Of a stretch of DNA of 64,000 bases, positions 55,506 to 64,000 are shown piece after piece (positions within the stretch are counted from its first letter, which is position 1; each line of letters begins with the position of its first letter). The translations under genes were made by a program, and so were the position numbers. The notes below the pieces were generated by a model, which did no database searches, was not told the DNA's origin, and saw only the letters and a list, made by a program, of their open reading frames with translations. Source of the DNA: Clarireedia homoeocarpa. Its lineage: Eukaryota; Ascomycota; Leotiomycetes; Helotiales; Rutstroemiaceae. Location: the NCBI GenBank assembly GCA_001465935.1, contig LNKV01000018.1, forward strand, positions 394,542 through 458,541, read 5' to 3'.

Positions 55506-56412
55506 AGTATTGATGCAATTTTTCTCAAGAATATTGCCTTCTAGTCACCGAGTATAGAATTACTTCTTTTCGCGGTAGAAAATATCTGTGACAATTTTGT
55601 GGTTATACACTCACGAGAGAGGTATGCACCATACCTTCAATGTCTCAGCCACCAACGCGATCGATTGAGGGGTCGGATTGAGGGGTCGGATTGCGGGGTT
55701 ACGCAATAAACAGCGACCAGCACCTATACACATTATTCAGAGCACATTTGGACCAACCCGTAGCAATGTTTCGACAATTTACGCCAGTATACTGTTTGTT
55801 GCCTAAGAAGTCTCCCTTCCTGGATGGACGATGACATCAGGAACTGGTATAAAGATTTCCCGGCTGGGTATATCCCAAAGGAGCCAGCGAGAATAAAAAG
55901 GTGAATTGAACTAGGATTCCTCAAGTACTGAGTTGATGTATATCCAGGGAATCATCGACGCTTACCATCAAGTTTCCTACAGGCGAGTTGTATGTCTCCA
56001 TGCCTCTCCCGATCCAGCATATCGTACGCACATCAATTTTTGCTAGAAATACAACCGGTCACGACGTTAGCTATGGTTGTGCACGAAGATACTCGAGCTG
56101 GTGAATTGTTAAACTAATATATGCACGCATGTGGGTTGAATATGACTTAATGTTGAGAATGTAGAAAGAGAGAATATGAGATTATTTGTGTTAGGTGTAG
56201 TCTAGTAACTATTTAGGAATTGGTCAAGATAAGAGAGCTGTTCAGATAATGCTGTTCACAACCACCCTTCAGAGTGGCAAGCTCTGAATCAGTTCTTTAA
56301 TATCGACAAGTCCAATTCGATTGACCAAGTGCTTGTGCTGCGCTACTGGTAAATAGCGAAGCAGATACAAAAGATGAGGAGAGTATACTGACTTGATTGA
56401 GACGGCTACTTC
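55506..56412. other. Intergenic with first copy of a flanking direct repeat
   Basis: The 907 bp contain a short tandem of GAGGGGTCGGATT units at about 55661-55698. A segment at about 56150-56262 matches a segment at about 57010-57145 on the other side of the SKP1-like gene. No gene is seen. Confidence 0.5.
56150..56262. repeat. Diverged direct repeat, left copy
   Basis: About 110 bp beside the SKP1-like gene. It shares GAGAAT-TAGAAAGAGAGAAT-like sequence, TTAGGTGTAGT and GAGCTGTTCAGAT in the same order and direction with 57010-57145. Confidence 0.5.
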
Positions 56413-56916
56413 TTAACGGTCCTCGCACCATTCGTTCTCGATGCGGATTTGCTCCTCTTCCTCCGGGGTAAAGTCATTGACGATGTTGAATGTCTTTCGG
56501 ATTTCTTTTGGAGTCTTGCCTTTGATCATATTGGCAACAGTCTTGCAGCCAAGATCGAGAAGAGCCTTGATGTTGAGGTAGTTAGCAGCCAGAATAAGCT
56601 CAAAGAGCATATCCTGATCGACTTGCATAAACCTTTGGTCCCACTCGCTGATCGGGGCTGTCTTCATGCGGGGATCGACTTCATCGTCGCTCGAGGTAGC
56701 TGGATCATTTTTGTGATGATCACACCACTCGATAACTTTTCGGAGTACGACTTCGTTCACGTTGACAAGAGGAACTGTAATGTCCGTAGCAGCTTCTCCA
56801 AAATCAGCCAAAATGTCTGAGATCAGCACTGATTTCTTGGCCGATTCTTGGTCAACTACAAATGATACGTAGTCGTTAGAGACAAGGGTGATCTTGAGCA
56901 TTACTTCGGTAGACAT
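56413..56916 (-). CDS. SKP1-like SCF adaptor, intronless paralog
   Basis: Adaptor that links cullin-1 to F-box proteins in SCF ubiquitin ligases. It is a single exon of 167 aa. The BTB/POZ-like N-terminus (MSTEVMLKITLVSNDYVSFV) differs from the usual Skp1 opening. The conserved core is present: VVLRKVIEWCDHHKNDP, ISEWDQRFMQVDQDMLFELI, LAANYLNIKALLDLGCKTVA, NMIKGKTPKEIRKTFNI and NDFTPEEEEQIRIENEWCED. The usual A in ENEWAEDR is C here. The lack of introns, where Skp1 genes in related fungi are usually split, and the diverged N-terminus suggest a second copy rather than the main Skp1. A longer in-frame start at 57042 looks like 5' UTR. Confidence 0.85.
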   Translation of the reverse strand: MSTEVMLKITLVSNDYVSFVVDQESAKKSVLISDILADFGEAATDITVPLVNVNEVVLRKVIEWCDHHKNDPATSSDDEVDPRMKTAPISEWDQRFMQVDQDMLFELILAANYLNIKALLDLGCKTVANMIKGKTPKEIRKTFNIVNDFTPEEEEQIRIENEWCEDR

Positions 56917-57009
56917 CTTGATGATTGTAGTTGTTGAAACTTGAACTTGAAACACGAAATGCTGTGTTGTCTTGATTCTTTGCGGAAGGAAAAGGTTGAT
57001 GAGTTGATA

Positions 57010-57145
57010 CTGAGAATATGGAAAGAGAGAATAGGGGACCACTTGTAGACCCCAAAATGTAGTGTTTAGGTGTAGTTCAGTAAAATTTCAGGAACTGATG
57101 AAGAAATGGGAGCTGTTCAGATTATACTGTTCAGCACAAAGGTTG
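57010..57145. repeat. Diverged direct repeat, right copy
   Basis: Partner of 56150-56262, overlapping the SKP1-like upstream region. It is followed by a second, shorter repeat: GAGCTGTTCAGA plus TGTTCAGCACAAAGGTTGAT occurs at about 57109-57153 and again at about 57203-57238. Confidence 0.5.
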
Positions 57146-58005
57146 ATGGTTGGTCAAATAATGCCATTATACTCTACACTGAATGCAAGAAAGAACTCAA
57201 AGGAGAGCTGTTCAGACATGTTCAGCACAAAGGTTGATTCGTGGACCAAAGAACACTTTACACCAGATGTAACCTAACGTGAAGAAAAGTAAGCTTGAAG
57301 CGATGTAAAAGGCCCTCCCAAGCGACTTACAAGGTGAAGAGAGCGATGCTGGAGTAGCGACACAACCATACACTGGAGAGGCCCCGAGAGAAGTTGGTCA
57401 ATTTATCCGCTTACAGAGCGGACAGACCTTCAGAAAGGTGTTTATGCGAAGATTGTAGAAGAGATGCGCGAGTTGGGTGTCTACTAATATTGCAAACGGA
57501 CTCAATATTTCTTTTTTTCAGGCGGTTGCTAATATGTTTATCCTTTCGATCACAGCGCTACGAGGGTTAGGAGTAGCTTTTCAGAATCATGTTATGTTTC
57601 ATTTGTTGGTGAATTCCAGATGCAGTCGTTGTTCGAATCAAGAAGCGTACCCCAGGTATCGTGTAGAGGTAGACACAGCTTCTATTCTCTTATTTAAGAT
57701 TGTCTTGATGTTCTTGACCCATAACAGTAAACTCACAATAAACCCTTTCAGTGATATTCTTTGTGGCTGTTGGACATTCATGACTTCCTCTGAACTGATA
57801 GTATCAACATGCAAACTTACTACCCGGACTCCAATCCCATAATACGGCACCAACATTGTGCATGAACTCCACTAGACATAAATGAACAATTAATCAGTAT
57901 ACACATATGCGCTTCAAACGGACAACCAAACTCCATCAAGTTTTCATACCCTCATGATTTATTCCGGCTCGGTTTCATGTCTGTTCCTCTTTTGAATTCC
58001 TTCCC
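57146..58005. other. Intergenic upstream of SKP1-like gene
   Basis: Open frames in this 860 bp are short and lack motifs. A plus-strand frame at 57477-57842 has leader-like hydrophobic stretches but no family resemblance and no good context. No gene is called. Confidence 0.4.
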
Positions 58006-59284
58006 TTATTCCAACTTCCTTGCAGTATGTTGCAGCACAGTCTTGATTGCCGGATCAAGGTCGTTGTATGCTAGTATTCCATCTATCCATGCCTTCGTCT
58101 TCATCGACAATTGAGTCTTATTGTTGGTAACCTCCATAGATTCCTTCAGTCTGTTCAGCGATGAACCAAGCGCCACAGCAAATTCAGGTGAGTTATGGTC
58201 AAGTCCGATTAAAGGCTGGCGAACATAGCAATTACACGTTGATGGCTCCTTCGCATATGATTCTCGCATGCAATCTAAAACGTGCTGAAGAATCTTGGGT
58301 AGGCATCGAACTTGAGTGAAGGCGGCAAACATATCGAAGAAATCTTCGGCTGCTGGTGGTGAGAAAAACGGTTGTTTTCGAGCGACGTCGAAAATAGCAA
58401 GCGCAATTGCACCGTTGAGCGCCGGAGTATTCATGGGATCTTGAGCCGCTTCTTTGTCCACTGCAACTCTCGCCATCAGGCTTGGCTGCATTGTGTTGTC
58501 TTGGAATTCGGGAATGGCAATCACATCTTGCGAGGTCTCGAATCCAGACTCTCCAGCTGGCTCCTCTATCTCCTTGGGTGCTTCAATCGTTCTATCCACA
58601 TCCAGACCGAGAATCTTCCTCCGTATTGCGATCTTAGCCAGATAGATCATCTCCAGTTTCGCATACTCGATCCATAGATCTTTACTCATAGTACAAAATC
58701 TTGTGCCTCTCTGCATATAACTTCTCGCCCCGTTCATATCAGCCTCCAACTCCAATGCCCATTTTGCCGCATATAACCATAATTCCGGCTTGGTGGGATG
58801 TAATCGTATTGCAGCAGTCAAGATAGCCTTGAACTTCTTTGTGGCCTTCGCGTTTCGGGAAAATTCCAGATACGACATCCATAATGCCATATCCCCCGGG
58901 TGTTTCTTCACACCTCGCTCGAATATATTGAAAATGCGCGCCTGTCCAGTGTGTGCCGAGCTTCCCTTGATGCGCATTCGTTTGCATCTTTTTTGACGAA
59001 GATGCTCCAAACTTATTTCCCATGCTGCATATCTTGCATAATCGACGGCTTTTGAGCCCCTCACCAACACTCTGTGTTCGAAATCGGAGCGCTTCTTAAC
59101 CAAAGTTCGAATTTCATCCTGGAGTAAATTTCTCGTTAGAAATTGGCCTTGCGCAAAGCTGAAATTGGGCAGAGGACAGAATTGGTGTGCTAACCTTAGT
59201 AAATATTTTCTTTTGCTCGAACTCCTGCAATTGAGGAACAGACTGCTCGAGATAGAATCTTGCTTTATCGTTTGCGCCTGACAT
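58006..59284 (-). CDS. UTP6: U3 snoRNP / SSU processome protein Utp6
   Basis: HAT-repeat component of the UTP-B subcomplex, needed for early pre-18S rRNA processing in the nucleolus. Exons 59284-59195 and 59118-58006 give 400 aa. The N-terminus MSGANDKARFYLEQSVPQLQ, EFEQKKIFTK joins across the 76-nt intron to DEIRTLVKKRSDFEHRVLVR, as in the family. HAT-type helices follow: ARIFNIFERGVKKHPGDMAL, WMSYLEFSRNAKATKKFKAI and WLYAAKWALELEADMNGA. It is divergent from CWH43 across 449 bp. A start 10 codons upstream (59314) is possible but not family-like. Confidence 0.92.
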
Positions 59285-59733
59285 TTTGTAATTCTCAACG
59301 ATTTGTCCTATCAACCAGAAATTCTCGAAATTCTTCCAATATTTTCAGACGTACGGAGATACGATATTCCGCCTCCTCCAATTAGCATTGACCTCGATTA
59401 TGGCAGGGATGCTAGCGTCACTCCAACCACTGACGGGTTAACGCTTTGAACACAATATTCACACAGCTCCACCACGGAGAAGAAGGGAAATTGCGATTTC
59501 CTGCTTGCAACGTGCAACGATAACCTTGGAGGGGTGAACAATCGATATCATTAGCGCGCTCGGCTTTCGGAGTAGTCAGCTTCCTGTTCGTACCTTACCT
59601 CCACCAATACGAAGTACTTCCCGTGCATTTATATATAAAGGACCTGCATTCAAACTATCTACCTTTTCGGATGCTCCGGACAACGCTCGTTTGAATGAGA
59701 AATTTCGCATAGGAACGTGATATTCTATCACAG
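59285..59733. promoter_or_regulatory. Divergent UTP6/CWH43 promoter interval
   Basis: This 449-bp interval lies between divergent start codons and must contain both promoters. I see no motif I can name with confidence. Confidence 0.4.
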
Positions 59734-62700
59734 ATGGCACCCAAGTTTAAGGACGGCGACGTTGTGTTCGCGCTCTCTGGAAAGTGGGTGTCATGGGCTC
59801 ATACTGCTGTCGCATACAGTGAGGCCACTCAACATTATTTTCTTGGCTCTCTTGGAATTGCTAACTGTGCCCAATAGCTGCATTTATAAGCGCACTCATC
59901 GTCGGCGTGTCACTACATTACCACAAGATCGTTCAGAATGAATACTATGGATATCCGGACGAGTGGTTTCCTTCAGTGTCTGCGACAATTGGGGACCGAT
60001 ATCCGGAGCGCTCTTTTTTCATGGTCTTTATAGCTATCACATCTGGTATGTTGGCCAATTGCTATGTGTTTTTATGCGCGTCTAACATTATGCAAAGGTC
60101 CTAGATTTGCGCTGGTCGGATTATGGTACCTTCTTACTGCGCGAAAGAACGCGACTCTTCCTAAATTTGTTGCGTTTATGGGTGTCTTCCGGACATTTAC
60201 CTGTGGTGGATGGACATATGTTACCTCGACAGACGACCACGATTGGCATGATATTTTTATGATTTCATACTTAGTTGCTACTTTGCCATGGACGCTGGGA
60301 TGTTTGGCCTTGAGCCCGAACAATGCTCGAGCGGTTAAATATCGAAAATACCTTGCAGGGTCCTTCTTTGGAACTCTAGTACCATTGGTCTACTTTTTCA
60401 TACAACACAAAGTTCACAAGGTTGCTGGAGGTAAGATTGCCCTTAGCTATGCCAGTAAAACCAAGCTAATATGGATCTTAGCTTACACCACATACGCCTT
60501 CTTCGAATGGGCTCTCATTTTGTTCGATGTTGCATTCGATGCGGTTACGGCTCTCGATTTTGATACATTCGAATTGGTTGTTAAGGATGTAAAGGGAGTG
60601 TCCAAGGGGTACGTCAATTGGCTTCCGAAATAGATGTATACCATTTTTGTGGGAAGATCGTACAATATGGACATATCTAAAATATATATTACATTTAGAA
60701 ATACCGAGATGGTAGCAGATAAAGTTCTTGAAAAGGAGTATGTGATATCCAAACCCTTTGAAAGTCCCCATGCTAATCGGTAAGTAGAAAAGAAAAAGAG
60801 GTCGGACAGGTCTTCGGCCAATCGTTTTCATGGCCTGAGGCTTTTGATGCTGCAGCTGATGTCTACAATGGCGTAAGTTTTACAACGAATGTTACTTCGA
60901 GCTTTTGCTAATTTTATTTCAGTTCGTCTTTTGGTCGATGTTGACTTCTCTCGGTATATGCGTTTGGTGTAGGTACTGAAGTATATAAAAATGGCAATCC
61001 ACTAATTAGGAACAGACTTCCCCTTATGGCATATGGGCATATCTGGCTATGAAGTTATGGTGATGTCGACCGTTTCACCATTTCTGTTGGGCATTCGCTC
61101 GATAAGAAATATGGTTGTCAGAAACCTTCGAGCATGCCATTTAATTTCATTGGCTGGACTTTTAGCGTATCAGGTCACCAGTCCTGCGCCTAGACTATTC
61201 ACCGTTGGCTTCGGTATCTGGATGTCATGTCTCTCATGGGCTGCTACTTGGTATGCGGAAGCGGGACAACCTGGTCGTCTTGAATCTAGAATATCTGCTT
61301 GGACCATTGGTCTCCTTGCATCTAGCGTCGTCAAGTTTATGTTCTACACCAACAATCCTATCTGGCCAACGTCTCATGCTGAAAATGGAGGCTTGAATGG
61401 ATATGGCTTCATCATTGCCGTCTTTGCCGTTCTGCGATCTACACGTAAGGCGCCAGTAGCCGGGAATGAGCTTTCGGTGCAAGGTCGAACAGAGGGATCA
61501 TCAGTTCTTGCAGGACTTGGTCTAGGTGGCCTTTTCTTCGCTCTACATTCATTACTTTCAGATTCCAGCACAATGATTCTTTGGGTATGGGAAGGTTATC
61601 CAGTTCGCGGTCCAATTTCAGCACCTCATGGTGCATGGACGATCGCTGCCATGGGAGCCGGTCTTGTCCTTGGACTTTTCAACGAATCATTGGCACGTAG
61701 TTGGACTATGTATGGCTTAGGATGTGTTGGTGCTGCTATGCTTACACTCTATAGCCACTGGAAAGGATATTATGGTGCCTTGATACTAACTGTCTATCTC
61801 ATGGCCGCATCAGTACCACTCCTTGGCTCTGCGGCTCGAAAAAGTCCTGCTAGAACTTTCGGAATTGGGTTCCTAGTATATAATTTCATGGTTCTGTTCC
61901 ACGTTTGGGTTGTAGCCTATGCCTTCGTGCCTGGTGGACCACTTGTTCGCGAGCACACAGACTGGGTCATGACAACGACAATGCTGTTGATTGGCTGCGG
62001 TGTCTTTGCGACAGTCTCTTCCACTCCGGCAGCTCAGCGAAAACGGTTCAACGCCTATCTCAATGCGCGAAAACAGCGTCTCTACTACCTCTATGTCATG
62101 ATCGCCCTTCAACTCGTTTCAGTCTCAACCGCATACCTGCGATTCCCCACCTACGACTACGTTCCATACCACAAAGATGAGAAGATCTTCACAGCCGGTA
62201 TCTGGACCATCCACTTCAGTCTCGATAACGACATGTGGTCCTCAGAATACCGCATGCGCGACGTCATCAAAGAACTCGAGATAGACGTCATCGGGCTCCT
62301 CGAATCCGACCTCCAGCGAATCATCATGGGCAACCGCGACACGACGCAATTCCTCGCTGAAGATCTCGGCATGTACGTTGACTACGGACCAGGCCCTAAC
62401 AAACACACCTGGGGTTGCGCTCTACTTTCGAAATTCCCCATCCTCAACTCCACGCACCATCTCCTACCTTCCCCGGTGGGCGAGCTCGCTCCCGCGATCG
62501 CCGCTACGTTGGATGTTTACGGCGAAATGGTCGATGTCTTCGTCTTCCATTCGGGCCAGGAAGAAGATCCCGAGGACCGAAGACTCCAGTCAGAGTACTT
62601 GGCCGATCTCATGGGCGCGTCAACAAACCCATCGATTCTCCTCTCCTACCTCGTTACAAAACCGCTAGAGGGGAATTATAACACATACGTGAGTGAGAGG

Positions 62701-62997
62701 TCGGGTATGCATGATATCGATCCGAGCGATTGGGATAGGTGGTGTGAGTATATTCTTTATAAAGGGTTGAGGAGGACGGCGTATGCGAGGGTTTCAAGGT
62801 CCACAATTACGGATACGGAGATTCAGGTAGGGAAGTTTAAGGTGGGGGAAAGGGAGAAGGAGAGTGAACAGGAGAGGAACAAGATGCTGGACGAGGATAA
62901 GGTGCCGGTGGGAGAGAGGTTCCCGGCGTTGTTTAGAGGGGAGGGAGTTAGAGGACATAGATATCATGTTTTTGATGAGCCGAGGTATTATGCTTGA
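59734..62997 (+). CDS. CWH43: GPI lipid-remodelling protein Cwh43
   Basis: Multi-pass ER/Golgi protein that places ceramide on GPI anchors. Seven exons (59734-59818, 59878-60045, 60098-60608, 60699-60737, 60788-60872, 60923-60968, 61016-62997) give 971 aa. The N-terminal Frag1/DRAM-like half has many membrane helices (FISALIVGVSLHYHKIVQNE, ALVGLWYLLTARKNATLP, FVFWSMLTSLGICVWYFPLW). The 13-codon exon 4 and exon 5 restore NTEMVADKVLEKE, KEKEVGQVFGQSFSWPEAFD, AAADVYNG. The C-terminal endonuclease/phosphatase-like domain shows AGIWTIHFSLDNDMW, IDVIGLLESDLQRIIMGNRD and VDYGPGPNKHTWGCALLSKF. Exon 4 ends before GTATGT, and the acceptor of that intron is GTAAGTAG, which itself contains a donor-like GTAAGT. 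Confidence 0.93.
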
Positions 62998-64000
62998 TTG
63001 AGAAAAGGGAGTGGAAAGGGAGGGATGGAGGGAAGTGGAATATAGGACGAGCAAGAGCACAGCATAGCGCATGTGCCTCTTTGGTCGGTTGATCGGTTGG
63101 TTGACTGATTGATTAAATGGCCCGAAGAAAAAACGTAGAACGCAGACGAATGTATTCTTACACATCATAATTGGAAGGAATGGTACATCTCATGGGGTTT
63201 CAAAATTGTGTGGATTGTGGGTGGTAATGGGTGGTGGGAAAGGGGAAATGGGGAAAAGAGGGAAATGGGAATTGTACGTATATATTGATGTATGATAGAG
63301 GATTTGATTGATTTGATGGGATTGATTCATGGTGGTGGTGGTGATGATGATAAGTGCTGGTGGTGGTGGTGGTCCCTGTAATTTCAACATGTGAAAAATA
63401 AAAGAGGATTTAATTGCTTTACTTTACTGTACTGTACTGTACTTGTATTTGCTCATGTAGCCCCGGTGAAAAATAGTGAAATAAGATAAAATAAAATACA
63501 CATCATTACTTCTTTGCCGTATGCGATTACTTGCTTGCTTGATTGATTGATTGATCGATATGTAGATTAAATCCTTCAAGCCCTTCCCTCCCTTGCGCCT
63601 GAAAAATGCTTGTTTGCTTACGCCAGAAACATAAGTAGATGGTGAGATTAAAATACATAACTATATACAATCATTTGTTCATCCCATCTCATCTTCAAAG
63701 ACCAAACCTTCCTTTCCTTAGTTATTCATATTCATATCCAGATTCATAATGCTCCCCCCTTCCTTCCGTCGTTATTCTTGTGCATGTCGTCCATTATCCT
63801 CCGCCGCCATTCCTCGTGATAGGTAGGTTTATACGTGTGTGTATGTATTGGTATTTTGTTGAAATGCGAGTTTCTCGTAGTTGTTGTGTGCTGAGGGGTT
63901 ATGGAGAGCTTTCCAGTCTTCCACGGCATTGCGTTGTGCTGGGTGGTGTGCCTGCTGTTTTGGGCTCTTGGATTTGTGCACCTGTGCCCGTATGTGCATC
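62998..64000. repeat. CWH43 3' flank with simple repeats
   Basis: The last 1 kb has a GGT-rich tract at about 63332-63373, CTGTA-like units at about 63424-63442 and a TTGAT-type tract at about 63536-63556. No gene is supported before the window ends. Confidence 0.5.

Overview
The window is nuclear DNA of a filamentous ascomycete (Pezizomycotina). Gene content and protein style fit Leotiomycetes such as the Helotiales, but that rank is inference. The evidence is many short GT-AG introns of about 45-105 nt with CTAAC-type branch sites, a Zn2Cys6 regulator, a class I-like hydrophobin, a Nab3-type RNA-binding protein, fungal GPI-anchor genes, a fungal ferric reductase and a P450 relic. There is no prokaryotic organisation, CRISPR array, rRNA or intact transposon. 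Most genes below were rebuilt exon by exon; each stated exon chain keeps frame and restores a family signature or a closed reading frame.

Layout. 0.5-2.8 kb: Zn2Cys6 transcription factor (-). 2.8-5.15 kb: gene-poor. 5.15-10.7 kb: kinetochore MIS14/NSL1 (+), tRNA m1G9 methyltransferase TRM10 (-) and mismatch repair MSH2 (+), the last two divergent. 11.3-15.4 kb, minus strand: GPI1, a small membrane protein ending 37 bp before the GPI1 start codon, and MDM35. 15.9-18.5 kb: exosome nuclease RRP6 (+). 19.3-24.6 kb: two uncharacterised fungal genes and an SLC25 carrier (-). 25.2-27.7 kb: RAD54 (+). 29.5-30.1 kb: hydrophobin (-). 31.3-33.2 kb: uncharacterised conserved fungal protein (-). 34.6-36.4 kb: RRP14/SURF6 (+). 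37.3-38.6 kb: VPS74 (-). 39.2-41.2 kb: head-to-head mitochondrial acyl carrier protein (-) and complex I 23-kDa Fe-S subunit (+). 42.3-44.4 kb: ferric reductase (-). 45.3-46.6 kb: broken P450 (+). 46.6-47.4 kb: secreted two-module protein (-). 49.1-50.2 kb: LETM1-like protein (+). 50.8-53.4 kb: NAB3-like protein (-). 54.1-54.25 kb: interrupted tRNA-Thr gene (-). 54.7-55.5 kb: mitochondrial GGQ peptidyl-tRNA hydrolase (+). 56.4-56.9 kb: intronless SKP1 paralog (-). 58.0-59.3 kb: UTP6 (-). 59.7-63.0 kb: CWH43 (+).

The most striking observation is the tRNA-Thr(AGU) gene at 54111-54251 (-). It has the usual short intron at position 37/38. It also has a second, 54-nt insertion in the D arm, between tRNA positions 23 and 24, that carries every hallmark of a fungal spliceosomal intron: GTAAGT start, CTAAC branch site and CAG end. 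Removing both gives a textbook 73-nt tRNA. If real, two unrelated splicing machineries would have to act on one Pol III transcript.

Functional themes include RNA processing (RRP6, NAB3, UTP6, RRP14, TRM10), DNA repair (MSH2, RAD54, whose upstream regions share a CGTCGCGTC element), GPI-anchor synthesis and remodelling (GPI1, CWH43), and mitochondria (MDM35, ACP, NDUFS8, LETM1-like, ICT1-like, SLC25). Apart from divergent gene pairs and the GPI1 tandem, no operon-like coupling is visible.
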